From: Anticarsia gemmatalis
Taxonomy: Eukaryota > Arthropoda > Insecta > Lepidoptera > Erebidae
Reading direction: 5' to 3'
DNA length: 64,000 nucleotides
Assembly (NCBI RefSeq): GCF_050436995.1
Contig: NC_134745.1
Location: 1,488,001-1,552,000, forward strand
Shown: piece after piece, positions 35,241 through 49,300 of the stretch
How positions within the stretch are numbered: the first letter of the stretch is position 1
Layout: each line of letters opens with the position of its first letter
The notes under the pieces: model-generated
What the model was told of the DNA's origin: nothing
Database searches by the model: none
The model's input: only the letters and a program-made list of their open reading frames with translations
Program-made: the position numbers and the translations under genes

Positions 35241-38200
35241 AGTATTTGGAAGGTTGCGCAACTCTATTACCGGGAGGAGTCATCAATTATTGTTTATGAA
35301 TTGAAGTGTTTTTGAGATAAGTATGTAGAGTACGTGCTGCACTACATGACTGTATAGTCAGATTCATTTAGTAAGAGGTTTTACCGATAATATGAATAGT
35401 ATATAGACAGCCAGAACTTTAATCAATAGAGTAACTAGACTACGTTAGTAATGACCAATATATTTAATGATATTCTTTGAATAAAGTACTTAATTATGTT
35501 AATTATAATTGTAATAAACAACAGACAAACAGCTATTAGCGAAATTTTAATGATAAGTATTTAATTGTCAATCATAATTGCTCCATGAGTCATGGTAAAA
35601 AAATGCCCATGTTATCGTACAGAGGTATTTGCTTAGATATTTTTGCTATGCCAAAGATAAACTAATTGATAATTGATTTTCAAACTAATACGAGATAATA
35701 TTGACACGCGCTATGAGTAAGGTTTAATATTTAATCCTATTAGTAAGGTAGGTATTTAGATTTAGTAGTTAGTACTTTACAGATTTTTTTTCAATTTCTT
35801 TAATGTAAGGTAAATTATTGTAAATCTAAACACTACATTATGTGCATTGTAGAATGTCTAAAACAAATTTTGTAGCTTTAAACTAATATTTATAAATCGT
35901 CATTTAAATGTTGGTACATTATCAAAACACCACAGCACATAGATACAACAAAGCTATACCAAATCAAGTCAATCGTAATAACTTTTTGATTTATATTCGC
36001 GCGCAAATTTTGACATCTGTCATAACTGTCACTATTGACGTAATATGTATCGTTCGGAAACACGGATGACGTCGCGGCATCGGCGCCGTCTCGCGTCGCG
36101 GCGCGGAGCAAACTGCCGGCGCATCAACGATCCCGGATTATTATGGTCATGTATTTATAGACTGATTCGAAACTTGGGATATAGTTCAACTTTAGACTGA
36201 ATGAAAGGAAACGATGGATCAAGATACATTTCGTTTGTTTTGCTAGTTTAAGATTAAAGTTCTTAAAGATCTATCAATAAACTAACATTCTAGATAAACA
36301 AATAAATTCTAGCAGACATTCATATTCTTTCAAATGCAACATTTTTCCACGCGTGAATTAGTATAAATAAATTCTTTATAAAACTAGTAGCGTAAAAGTC
36401 AATTAGACAATATACTTTTGCGTTTGCAATTTAATAAAGGTCCCAATTTGTCATTGAACATTGAAGTAAATAACACAATTCAAGTAAAAGGCAGCGAACT
36501 GAATAAGGTTTATTGCATGTAGGCGTCAAGCTGGTCAACGCGGAAGTCTTGCCTTGTGTTAGAATTAGATCATTGCTTTATGTATTTATAGTATTGACTT
36601 CAGTTTCCTAGTGCCGCTAATTAGACTGAGCTATGTTTGGAATGGTAACTGCTTTGAGTGGCTAGAACTGTAGCATAAATTGAAACTGACAAATGTAGAG
36701 ATACAAAATTTTCAATAGGCGGTAGACGCACACACGTTTTTAAAGAGGTCATTATGGTTAAACTGTCTTCACACATGTCTACCTAGTCGATTAATTTACT
36801 AGAGTTCATAATTAAAATTTTATGTTACTATTGTAATTAACGCATCATCTCATACTGACTGGTATAAGAGCTCTAAAGAACGGGAAAAATACTTTTATAA
36901 CTTATACTAAGGAATCCTACCCGACTTGAGTTTCAGACAGTGGCGGTCAAACTGTCTTTTGAAATGTCAAACTGCCGGTAACGGCTGTCAAAGTGTCAAA
37001 GTCGACGCGACCCAAGACTGACACAAAGTCACAAAGTTATATCAACAAAGATCAAGTATACTACGATTTAAATAATTTATATTTAGATAGGTTTACCAAC
37101 CTAACTTTTAAACACTGACATTATAAACCTCGCGATAGATTTATCGATTGTGAATTACGCTGCCCCGAGAGAATTTTCTTATGCTATTTTTATTTCAGGA
37201 TATTCCATTTGTCGGTAGCATTCGCCTGTTAGTCGTATTATGAGACAGAAACTAGTTAAAAGGGTAAAGAACGAACTTTGATTGAATTCCACAAAATGTT
37301 ATTTTTTTATGCTACTATTTTTCTTTATATTGTAGCTCTAGGTTTCTTCTCCAAGTGACTCCAAGTAAAGGTTGACTTAGCAACCAAATCAATTAGTTAT
37401 CACGACAGACAAGGTGGAGTCACGATGTACATAATATGTAAACATATATGCACTGTGCTATACGTGCAACAACGTTATCGTAAATCAAACAATTTACATT
37501 GGAACTCATTAATTACTCTATACCACTCCAGGATTGTTTGGTTTACAGCAGATAAAATAAGCTTTAGTTACAAATCGTCCGTATTACCAGTAATATTTTT
37601 TATTATTATAGGCTTTTTATTCAACTAGCCAACACATTATCATTGCATATTCGATCACCATAGACATTCTCGTTAATACATGTATCGTATTATAAAATAA
37701 TAATCATATAACGCGAAAATTTTAAAGTTATGCGTATTCCTAAATTTTATCCTGCAATTATTTATTGTTAGCATCTATTTCAGATTGAATCCCAAATCTG
37801 TAGTTACCCGGAGACTACGTATTGCAACGCGAAAGTTTCATACTTAAGAAACTCCTACTCATAAAAGCCGTTCAGTTCTTTGCTAGACAGACACTAGACT
37901 CAAATCAGAAGCATTAATCTACCCTCCCATCAACTCAGAAGCGAGCATTAACCATACATTATCACCTAGTACTCGACTTGTTAACTGAGAACAATCTTCA
38001 TGCATCGTTTATCCAACAAGCGCTGATGACTGAGCTTTGATTTTATCTTTTAGATGCAAGTGTAATCTATTAATAGTGACTACTTATATGTTACGTCTCT
38101 TTTATTCGAGATGTGTTAAAGCAGGAGAGAGAATATAACTTTAATTTTATATTGATAAAGTGTAATAGGATTGTATTAACTTACTAGTGTAAAGACTACC

Positions 38201-39253
38201 ATAAACGAAGAGTTGGGAATGAAATTAATATTGCAGGTGTCGACAGCTTTTTAAAGGATGCTGAAAGTAATAGGAATGCCCGATCTAACTGGAGTGTGCT
38301 AAACAGTATCTTACTAAAGCCTTTTCCACCTTCCTTACCGAAACCTGTACAGTTACGAGTTAGTATATCCATTGCCATTTTTTCATTCCCAGTTTTCTGA
38401 ATGAAAATGTCAATTAAATTTTCGTTGGGTGAAAAACTTTTAAAAATGTGACAACAAATGTATGTTTACACTTCTGCTTTTGAAGTACCTACCAGTGGGT
38501 GAATAATGAATTTAATAAATAGATATTAAAGATCTTACAAATTCTAATAATACTATAAACAATAATGCACTTTCGTTAGTCACGGACGGTCAGACGCCTG
38601 AACTATTTGTGTCTAATGTCTAGACAAACTATATTTGTACCGCGGATTCACTCGCGTCACGTCTATTTACGAGTTGTCATAACGTCAAACGATGTTATGG
38701 AAACAAAGTCCGGAGAAAAAAAAACTGTGTTAATGGTTAAAACAGTCTGCATTTTGAAGGACAAATAGTATAATTTTGTAGATTAGAGATTAATTTAGTG
38801 CTAAGAATAATTTTGTACCGTGCTATACATTTCTATACTTTTTACTGTACTATGAGATATATAATGTAAAACTACAAGGAACTAACAAGCACTTTTGTTA
38901 TACTCATAAAATCCGAGAGAGTTCTGAATAAAGAATAATCATAATAATATCATATTTTGTCTTTAAAAATGAGTAATTCGATAGTATCAACGACTATCCC
39001 CAATCAAAATCTAATCTTCCAATCAATCGATTGAAATTATAATTATAAACAAAAACATTAATTAGATCATCAGTACAGGGCACTAGGTGATCTTAGATGA
39101 CCTGATCAAAATGAGGTTAAAAGTACTTAACCCTACCTACCCAATTTTATGGCTAAATTACCAATTTTCCTAAAACTTTTCGTAGTAATCATTCAAGACC
39201 GGGCCATACGTAGGTTACAAGGCGATGAAAGCTTAAAAGAGTTACAACTTTAA
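35241..39253. other. AT-rich noncoding DNA upstream of conu
   Basis: No convincing exon. It contains a short GC-rich, CpG-dense patch at 36050-36130 and a TGTCAAA-rich stretch at 36945-37005. A Helitron-end-like motif (CCGCGGATTCACTCGCG) lies near 38640. Confidence 0.5.
36050..36130. promoter_or_regulatory. GC-rich CpG-dense patch, possible distal promoter
   Basis: About 80 bases with many CG dinucleotides (GACGTCGCGGCATCGGCGCC, GTCGCGGCGCGGAG) in strongly AT-rich surroundings. GATGACGTCG is CRE-like. It lies 1.2 kb upstream of the conu ATG exon. No exon is firmly recognised. Confidence 0.25.
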
Positions 39254-39373
39254 TGCCCGGTTTCTTATACATTTAGCGATAGTTTATCTATTCAATAGCG
39301 TTTTTTATATGAACTTAAACGCTATTGAATAGATAAACTACCGCTAAATGTAGGTACTCAGAAACCGGGGGTA
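39254..39373. mobile_element. MITE family A, full palindromic copy
   Basis: GCCCGGTTTCTTATACATTT and TAGTTTATCTATTCAATAGC are mirrored by GCTATTGAATAGATAAACTA and CAGAAACCGGGGG. This is the most complete palindrome of the four copies. Confidence 0.8.
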
Positions 39374-42300
39374 AGTCAGCTATTTTTTTATGAATTATTT
39401 ACTGAAGCAAATATTATTTAGGCACAGTTGTCCCGGTTCCCTGTACGAGACAGTTATAGGAATTATCGTGAATTATAACTAAAGAAATAGCATGATGAAT
39501 CAGAACTCTTACTATATCATATTTACACAATACACAGTAAGAATACGTAATGGAAAATATTGCCTATACATCGATGATTATGTAGAATCATTTATCTTGA
39601 CACTTCAGTCTCGAGAGTATAACTGTCACGTGACACTGTCAAGAATTATGACAAATGCCTATTGGGTACTGAATTTGACTACTAGTTAAAACAGCTACTC
39701 TTTATGAAACGGCAAAAATGTTGTTAGTATGGAAATATTGGTGAAGGACATTAGTATAGAGTAATATTTCAGGAAGTAAAAACAAACAACGTTTCAACGA
39801 GGAATATAAGTTTTGTAAGATTGGGATAAGTTGAATAAATCTAATATAGAAATAAAAAGATGTTTTTCTTAATATTTAATATATCAAATTGTGCTAAAAA
39901 GTTCTAAAGCTTGTATGATATTGAATATTTTTCACCATCTTTTGCCTTCAAAATTGACTCTATCTCTCTATAATTTCTTTATATGTGTATGAAATCGCCG
40001 CTAGCAACAATCTACATAAATATTTAGTGTACTTTCATTGCAAAATAGACACCCGATATTCTATTGCTGAATAATTTCATAAGGTGTACCATAGACTATT
40101 GAAACTCTACCATAGTGAAGGGAGAATCGTGAGTGTTGTATTAGTTGCACATCATTAGTTATTATATAGCACATTAAAAGGAAAATTTGATAGTTTTGTT
40201 ATGAAATAACTACTAGTTACTACATAAGAAAGGTGTAGATTTCTTGCAGGCAAAGGCAAGCGTGTAGGCAGAGGTGAATGAAATCCACCTACCACGCACG
40301 CTACCTATCTCCGGGCTACTATTGAGAAATATTCTAACATAAGCAAGAAAAGTCCTACCGTACTTTGCCTGACTCGGGAATGGAACCTCATATCTACCTC
40401 ACGATTAGCAATCGGATAGTTCTAGAATACTGCAGTATAGAAAACTTTAAACCCACCTCCGCCACTTTCAGCTTCGTACAATCTCAATGTGTATCTAATT
40501 AAAACCACCATTTTTTTAAACACGAAAAATAATCAATATTCACTACAACTGCACTACGGTGTACTCGATTCCAATGCACAAATTATACTAAATAGAAAAA
40601 GTTAACATTCCAAATATGAAACCTCGGTGGGCTGACCATAGATAAGAAAACAATAGGGATGTAGACTAATGAGGTTAAAGTCTTTACAGATTATTACAAA
40701 CATTCTCGAAAAAAGGATTAAAAGTTATTAAAGACAAAAATAAGAGTATTGTTTTGTAAAAAAAGTAACGGTATGATGTGGTAATTTGTTTTTGACAATT
40801 AATTGTTTTTGGCGAGAAATTAACTAAGTGCCAAAAATATGGCGATCCGATTTGAGTTATTTGTGGCTCCAGTTGCTATTTGTTTTGTAATTAATGTTCA
40901 AGCTGTTTAAATAAGATCATTCTATAATTCTTTTGAACGAATACAATAAATATTTTTCCTTGATTTGAACAAAATACGAAAGGTTGAAAACAAATATTGT
41001 GTACATACTTACTTAAACAAATTAAAGAGGACGGTATTTTTAAAGAATTTATCAAAAAATAAATGTTACTAATATTATAAATGTTTGTGAAACCTTAATT
41101 ATTTTAAACGAAAACTACAAAACCGTTTTTAATGAATATTGATAGACAGATAAACAACAAACACAGAGAAAGCTAGATTAACACACACTTAGGATACTTT
41201 TCACCACGGGAAATTAATTCACGCGTGGAATTTCATCATTTCACGCGCACAAAGTCGCGGACAGAAGAATTATACAAAATCTTAACAAATTTAATAATAA
41301 ATAATAATAATTACAAGATTACTTACTTATTATAAGATAAACACTGTACAACTTCATTTTTGGGACTCATTAAAGCAAGATTTTTTCACAATGAAACAAC
41401 GACCGTTTGCAACGAAATCTCGTTGGAGTGTCAAGTTTTTTCTGCGCAGAACCACAGATAAATAATCAAAGATAAAAGGGATATAAAAATAGAATATTGG
41501 ATGTAGTAACATGCCCATGTATGGCTTTATAAGAACAATAAGAATAACTTACTACGCATCGACATGAAAAGTACTGGCAGATAAGGCTTTTGTTTTTATC
41601 CGTTGCTGCCTCTTGAAATAGTTGTAACCTATAAAAATAGTCGTATTTATTAATATTGACCAATAGATATGGTTTGATATCTATTTCCGTGTGATCTTAG
41701 TAAACAGGAGATGAAAATACTATCTTTAACGTAATAAGAATTAAAATTATGAAATTCAAAAGCAAAATCTGAAATTATTTTGTAAAAATTAGTTCCGGGT
41801 TTAACTACTTACCGATTCGTTATCTACCATATAATACTATATATCTAGTTAACTTGCGTTATATTTATTTCAATGAATTTTAGCTGAATTTTACAAATAA
41901 ATGGGCTCTTATGTCCATTTTTGTTAAGCACTCTATTTTAAAGGCATTTTTAAACAAATTTACTATATCTTCCATAATTTTGTTACGTAAAGTGCATTAA
42001 TGTTATAGTAAAGTAATTTAGTATGTATTAATATTCTTCTTTCTGTCTTCATTGTCTAATAACTATGCAGGAAGCCAAACAATATCAAACACAAGCCTCT
42101 AGACACATGCCTCGCAAGATTTATTACCATTTAAAACGAGGAAGCACATTCCGATACCAACGTGAATACTAAACAAATACTGAGAATTTTAATTAAAATG
42201 TTATTATTTACTTTGACATAATGTAGAAGTTAAAATGTAAAAAAAAAATGTTTGTGTTCTAGGCTGTATAGGTTTGTTTCACTTAGGAAAAAAAACAATC

Positions 42301-42989
42301 GAAACATTTTTTGAATTAGAAATTATTTTTTTGGGTTCCATTTTTTTTGTACTTAAAGTTATACTAATTATTACCATTCGTTATTTTGTAAATGTTGAAA
42401 ACGAAAATAACGAAACAGACATATTTTCTTTACATAAATTATGATGACAACACCTAGAATATTGGCTCATTCCAACAATCAATCAATGTTTTCTATTCGT
42501 CTGTCAGACAGTTGGAAAAACACAATAATACTCGATTTATAACCGATAGGTACTGATTTAATACTCAATTTCTATAATACCTAGCTAATTTCCGAACTCA
42601 ATAGTACACTGCCATTCAAAATAATGCATCCACAAAAGTTCGACAAAAAGGATGTACCGTTACAAATGCGGCCAAATAAATTCGCCCACACATCGAGGAT
42701 AGTATGTTAAGTACATGAACTACCTGACGAGAATCGAATACGATCCTCGTACTCGATTTCGCTTCCAATTCGAATGATCCGCTTTTTACTGAGATGACCT
42801 TTTGATTTAGGTGTAGAGCTAATCGAATCGGAAAGTATTGTCACCATTTGCACTTAAATTTTGTTGACCTACTAGCTTTGTAGTACAACTAAACTATCTG
42901 AGTGTATGTAGGAAGAAATACACTATTAAGTCACTCGACAAAAAATCCGCCGATTTTTTTATTGTTACCTATTTTCTTTTTTTAAAAGA
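39374..42989. other. AT-rich noncoding DNA with scattered repeats
   Basis: No exon is supported. A tRNA-like/retroelement relic lies at about 40235-40440, with GGGAATGGAACCTC as a degenerate B box on the opposite strand. A Helitron-like element lies at 41065-41272. Confidence 0.5.
41065..41272 (+). mobile_element. Helitron-like element
   Basis: It opens GTTACTAATATTATAAATG and ends with the hairpin CGCGCACAAAGTCGCG followed by GACAGAAGAAT. It is non-coding and uses the same end design as 22191 and 24369. Confidence 0.55.
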
Positions 42990-43100
42990 CTACTCCCCCA
43001 CTTTGTTTCGTCGTTCTTGGATGTAGGCAGCCTAAGACCGGGTGTTATAGAATTCTATGGTGAATGCCTTTGTTCAACAGCAGACATCTTTTCTAACCTA
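42990..43100 (-). repeat. Retroelement-tail-like dispersed repeat
   Basis: Read on the minus strand: AGATGTCTGCTGTTGAACAA then AGGC, and later CCGGTCTTAGGCTGCCTACA then TCCAAGAACGACG. This order is typical of abundant moth SINE/LINE tails. Confidence 0.5.
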
Positions 43101-43399
43101 CATGATGAACCAAATATCCTGTAGTAAACAGTAATGAATAAGGATATGTATCGACACGTACCAATAAAATAATAGTCGTCCAACTTAAGCATTGATAACC
43201 ATCAATATAGGACCACATACTAAACTTTATCACAAAGTACAGTAATTAATATGCTTAACGCAGTGTGATATTGAATACTTGCATGTAATAAATATAATAT
43301 AATTTGATGAACGTCGTTTAGTTGCGAGACGCGGCGCAGGCGCAGGTTATACTGACACATACCAATGCGTTTGTTGCCAGGTCACAGTAGCATAATATC

Positions 43400-43820
43400 T
43401 TGTACCCGCGACATCGTTTGGACTATTCCGGGGGCCAAAAGTATCCTATTTGTTAATCCAGATACTAAACTATTTCCTAAATACTTATGCTCGTGACTTC
43501 GTCCGTGTGGAGCTTTTATGTAATTATTCAGATTTTAAAAGATCTATTCAATAATTATTCAAAAGTCGCTTCTACCCATGGTTTTTCAGAATAAAAAGTC
43601 TACGTAGTATCTGTTTATTACAATATAAGTTCGCGTAAAAAGATTTACCGTAACCTATCCTATGTTTTAATCTAGATTATGTAGTGTAGCGTAACATAGG
43701 CGATAGTAGTGTCCCGCGTTAATGCACGAAAATCTATTTATGTCACACCACAAATTCATTCAGTAGTTATTGTTACTAAGTATCATAATAAACTTTCAAA
43801 CAAGATTTATAACATAAGGA
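43400..43820 (-). repeat. Degraded Helitron-like ends, minus orientation
   Basis: Two end-like blocks read on the minus strand: ACGATGTCGCGGGTACAAG near 43405-43430 and CCACACGGACGAAGTCACGA near 43490-43510. The remainder is decayed, suggesting nested insertions. Confidence 0.4.
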
Positions 43821-44076
43821 TACTTTTCATCTGATTAAGAGCAAAATGACATGCCATACCAGTGACGTCTGCGGCAAAGAAAGATTTTATCTTTTTAAGT
43901 GATCGTTGACGTCATTTGATCACAATGTGATTGGAAAGAAATAAAAATAGTTTTCTCAGCGTGACAGGGATTTAAAGATTGTATATAACTATAAATAAAA
44001 CATATAAATAGGAGTTATTTATCGGAAAACGTACGTTTGACCGATAAGTTTTCTATAAGAAAACAATAGACCAATA

Positions 44077-44260
44077 GCGCGATTCTCTACAATCGAAACC
44101 ATACAAGCATTCTATACAATCGTGTCGAGAGTTTGATATTTAATATGTACTGCAAAAATAGTTACTACGACGCCCGCTAGAAGCGCTGATCAGATTTTCA
44201 TACAAGATTTCTCGATAGCTAGCCGGTTGTCGATACTCGAAAGTAGAAGAGAATCGGGCT
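44077..44260 (+). mobile_element. MITE family B, plus orientation
   Basis: TA-flanked GCGCGATTCTCTACAATCGA on the left, and GATAGCTAGCCGGTTGTCGA and AGAGAATCGGGC on the right before TA. The interior GCGCTGATCAGATTTTCATA matches the 34214 copy. Confidence 0.75.
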
Positions 44261-45036
44261 ACTGATAACATTGAATGAATTTGCTTTGTTTTATGAAATA
44301 ATAATCTTCGTAGAGAAGTAAAATGTATATTTTTATTAACTTGTAATTTAGTTCACTACAAAAAGCTTCGCCTCACTTACTCTAAGAAATATTAAATGTC
44401 ACTTTATTTATCGTAAACTTTTAATTGCTCCATTAATATGCATCGAAAGATATTTCTGAACACTTTAAGAGCTGTGTAATTATATTTTTATTGCGAAATA
44501 TTCAATTAAACTTTAGCGTTTCAATAGTCTGTTCGTTATTTTGTAAATTACATGAATACTTGAAACATTAATTTATGGTATTACGACTTTGCAAATCACA
44601 GAAAACAAGAAATCTGTAGTATCCCATCTTTTTTCGTGTTCTGAAGCAGCAGCAGTGATCAGTGCGAGAAACAATGTTTTTACTGCTTTTGAAAACCTAT
44701 ACTACCTATGTAAGTTTAACTCTAAGTTTCGACAAAGTTTGGTAATCAAATGCAGAAATAAATTTCTCGTTAGATACTTTCATGAATCAGATTTAATAGG
44801 TTTATGATATTTTAATGCCTTTTTTTTTTCAAACGACGGAATCATGATTCGCATCCGAAGTTAGCGAAAAGGCTCATTCTTCGATGAATAGGCTTTCTGG
44901 TATGACATGACGCGATTATTACCTTATTACCAAAGCGTAAATTAAAAATTTTCTCCAACAAATCTCAAGACAGACTAGCTTCTCAACACTATAATGAGTA
45001 GTAATTAAGGCCAGAAAAATGTAAACAACGCAGGTA

Positions 45037-45139
45037 GTCTCCCACGGGTCTGTGAACGTTGATCATGCGACGCGGCCGCCGTGACGGCTTCTTCCTGAAG
45101 GAGCTGGCGGCAAAAAAACGTGTTTACTACCCGTGAGAA
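45037..45139. mobile_element. Small GC-rich inverted-repeat element
   Basis: CCACGGGTCTGTGAACGTTG on the left faces ACGTGTTTACTACCCGTG on the right as an imperfect inverted repeat. The interior is GC-rich (GCGACGCGGCCGCCGTGACG) and contains a 22-codon open frame. It contrasts sharply with the AT-rich flanks. The class is unknown. Confidence 0.45.
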
Positions 45140-46191
45140 TAGAATTATGGGTGGAATTAGTACTGTTGAAAGGAACTATTGTTTCTACAGTCGAACGGTT
45201 GGCAGGATATTTAAAGATATGGAAAAAGGGTCGTTTCTGGTTGCGATTGTTTGATGGAGTTTGATAAAATATGTGATGGTTAGTCCAATCTAAGGTCAAA
45301 ATAGGTGTGAATAATAAAAAGAAATCGGAAGAGTAGAGACCTAAGATTGATTAAATATAACCTTTGATATTAGATTTATAAAATAGCTGAATGAATTTGA
45401 CGGATTGTCTTGTTGGTTCTTGCGAATTGATTGTTAAATTCTTGAATCGCATTTATCTAGTTCTTACTGTTGACAAGAGAACATTATTTTCTCAGTAAGA
45501 CACGATTGCAATACAAAGAAAGATTGACATAAAGATCACTGTTACTTTTATTATAAAACAATCTACAATTACACATAACATGAGAGAAATCAACAAAAAA
45601 GCAGAATTCAATGTCAATACGATACCGATTAACACTTTCGAGTGATTTTTTGTTCATGTTCATGATTCTCAAGCAAAACCAAAGAAAGTAATGCGTTGTT
45701 TTCATGATGGTATCGGAACAATGGGTGAGGAGACAATGCACAGAGCTCCCACGTGAAAGTGCTTCTGTTTGTATGTCACTCCGTCCGCTTCCAAGGAGAG
45801 GTTAAACATCACTGTCTATTGAAAGCTTGTTAAATATAGTTGACAGATATCTATGAAGTGTTCGATGACTAAAGAAGTTGTTTAAGATGTAGGGATACGT
45901 TAAGATGATGGGTTTGGCTTGTGGCTCTAGGTTATTGAATTTTTCTCAATCAAATGATTTCGTCTCTTATAAATCCCGCCACCTTGCTTTTGGTCAAAAA
46001 TGTTGCCTATTAACGAAATTGGCAATATTTGGTCTACTAAAGACCTAACGTCTGCCTCATTTGGGGATGACACTTTTGCCTAACAAGGGTATAACAATGG
46101 ATCTTATTAACATAACTCGTTGAGTTACAGTGCAGTACATACATGCGATAGATTATTTTAATCGTGATAGTATCACGCCTTTAATCTTACT

Positions 46192-46345
46192 TTTTTTTTT
46201 TTTTTTTATACTGGACAGCCTATTACGAGTACTGCACACCTGACTTTTCTCGAAGACATCGCCGATATGATCTGTTTATGTCTTTCTAGGGCGTCCCTTC
46301 CCGGCGTTCCCATTCACGTTCGCACAGGGCGCTCAGTAAATTTTA
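46192..46345 (+). repeat. Dispersed repeat shared with 60985-61100
   Basis: An 18-base T run is followed by TACGAGTACTGCACACCTGA, CTTTTC, AAGACATCGCCGATATGATC and TCTAGGGCGTCCCTTCCCGG. The middle matches 61035-61090. Confidence 0.6.
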
Positions 46346-49300
46346 TTCGTCAATCTTCATTAAGGAAACACATTCGAATAATTACAAGATATTAATTGAT
46401 ACAAGAAAATCTCACTTAACAAACGCGTAAATGTTTTGACGGAAAGATTCAGCACACAATGGTATTATAAATATTGAACGTGGATGTTTGCTTCCCGCAG
46501 TGAATGGAAATTAAACGGTAAATATGACATTTGTTGATATAACAACACGACACCCGGAAAACTTGATTTCGTTTTCAATAACACGTTGATGGACGTTATC
46601 GTGTATCTAATAATCATTCGGATCGAGTGTTTACGTGAATTCGATCGAGAAAATTCTGTTAAGTCTGGAAACATTGTATAGTTTAAGGAAAACTTCATGC
46701 AACCTGTACGGGACTAGCCTATTGCATAATCTTACTAAGTATCTAATAAAATATCTCACCGCAATAAAAATAAGTTTGTCCTTTTAGTTAATCTGAACAT
46801 TGATCATGGAACCTAATGGAATGGAATGGAAATTAATCTTATACAACGATATTCTCCGTCATCTTCTCAAGGCAACACAACAAAACAACATAAAATCTTT
46901 AACCTCAGTGCATTTGAGAAAATAATTTCAAAATCTGTTCAGCAGCTTTCAAACTAACAGCTAAGCTAGCTAAGCACCCGTAGACGGACTGGAAGACAGT
47001 TCTCAATACATCGTGTCTTAACAAAACGAGAGTGGTTTTGTAAATGCTGTAGTGCCTTTTCATCAACAATACCAAAATCAGTGCACGGAACTAGGTGCAA
47101 AGTTAAGTGAGTTTGTTTGTTACATACTGACACAAAAACTGCTAATCCTATTGATATGCAACTTTCACTAAACTACTGTAAGTGTCAGCCACTTAATGGA
47201 ATTCTGCATTGTATTCTTTGAAATGGCCAGCGATCCTATTCGATTCTGTTCAGAAATAAAAGTGATAAATCACGAACTCGAATGGCTCTACTTCCTTTTA
47301 AATAAGCACTTAATTTGTTACACCTATTAGATTTGATTAAATTATTGTACACACTCAGTTCGACATAGTTTTGATAAAGTAACACGGCAAAATGGCATAG
47401 CTTATGCCGTGTGAAAGAGAACTAAATAAAACCTGACATAAAACCTGCCACAAACATTTTGGGAAAGTCCATCTCCCACATTCACATTCTTATAATTTCG
47501 TATGATACCTTTTATGAAAGTACTAAGAAAAGACCTAAAGCAGATATACTGTAACATTAAAGTGAACATAGTAAAATGATATCAATATTTCTACCGACCA
47601 TTGGTGCTTTGTTATTTTAGTGCCATTCTCAATATTCTTAGCTAAGAACTCATACAATACTGACTCATATCCTTTTAAGGGAACAATCTTATTCAAACTG
47701 ACTATAACTGGCTACCTATTATTCACGCATACATTAAAAGAAAAAAACAGCTACTTTATATTAGCGGTGACGATGTTCAACAAAAACTATGGCTAATTAA
47801 TACCGCGCCAAAATTTGAATACAGAATACCAATTTGTTTGATACAGTTCTGAAATTGGAACACATTACACTAAATTCTTTTTCTTAAAAGTAAAACAAGT
47901 AAAAAAAATGTTGTATGTGTGTTTATGGTAAAATAATATATATTTATTCCTTACGTTAAATTATTTTAAGGAAAGATTAAAAAACTAAGAATAAGTTTTG
48001 ATTACATATGTTCTGTTTTTTTAATAAATCCCTATCCTAGCTTTTATGAATTTTTGTTAAGCCCCTAGGCTACAAAAAAGCGAAACGAACAAAGCATAAT
48101 TCACAATCACAAAATAAGTAGTAGATAATGACACTTATTAATCGCGTACATTTTTAGAAAGCTTTAAGTGTTGGGACATTTTTATTTCTTCATTCAAATC
48201 ATTTATTTTAATCAGTGGCCATTGTCAAAGGACATATTCAAAATGAAATTCTAGCCGCATAGGTAAGTTGGTAAGCATCCTACGCTGCATCGAATAAAGG
48301 CTTAGTGTGGGCGATACGATGTCAAATTTGGACAATTACTATAATTTGTATGAACTAGGTCACTTGTGAACGCCCAGGACACGAATGACTAATGGCAATT
48401 GTCAAAATAATGAGCTAAATAATGCGAGAGTGGGCTACATTAGCCATTATTTGATTAGCGGTAAATTTTAGGTCACGAATGGAGAAATTATTGTGATTGA
48501 AGGCTGAATTAATCGAAAAAATAATGAAATTGAATGACTGAAAGCGCAACTAACTGGTCTTTATGTAGGTAGTACGAGGATAAATGTGTTTTAGGACTTT
48601 CTTTTCATATAATAATATAGGAATGAATAGAAAGGTTCTGATATTTTATAACAATTAATCGTAAAATCTTAATTGGCAAAACATATAAGTATGCATAGTT
48701 ACTGTTTTGTTTTGAAAACACGTTTAAAAGATTCCATCAAACAATGTCAATATGAACACGATTTATTATTCAAATGCATTTATAACACCGAATATAGCTG
48801 ACCAAAACCAATTATTAACAATTATAACTGGATGCGAAACACCTTAGAAAACGATAATTGATTTAACTTTGAATCTCAAATCTTTGGCCGTGATTTCTTA
48901 ACCAACAAATTAGCTAAAAGCATTATTACCCAGGAAATACGAAATAAAAGAATTAAGCAAAAGCCCATAATGGGCATTCATCAAAACAAAATGGCGGATG
49001 GCACAATGGACACAAACAACCTCCTTTGTCGAAAGAAGTAATGAATTGAGACGATCTTGAACCAAAAACAATAGTTAATAGTTTTACGGCATTGGTAGGT
49101 ATGTTCCGGTAATGCTTAATGCTGAAGGATTTGCAACGCGAGCCGAATTTCAACAATTTTACGGCTACTGTCAAAGGCTGTTCTTTCCTGTGTGGCTTCT
49201 TTCAGAGGAAAATAACACCATTTTATTAAATTTTTAGTATTCCTAAGAAAAGGCTTTGCATTTGTTGTTTTGTTTACAAAAGATAAGTGATAACGTGTAC

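Noticed and set aside
35890..36111. Minus-strand 73-codon ORF with one hydrophobic segment
   Set aside because: It starts in the CpG-rich patch and runs into AT-rich DNA; no homology recognised and no gene structure. The patch itself is reported as possible regulatory DNA.
44589..44807. Plus-strand ORF with an acceptor-like CACAG and a GTAAGT near 44709
   Set aside because: Isolated, no partner exons seen, no family recognised; signals of this quality occur by chance in AT-rich DNA.
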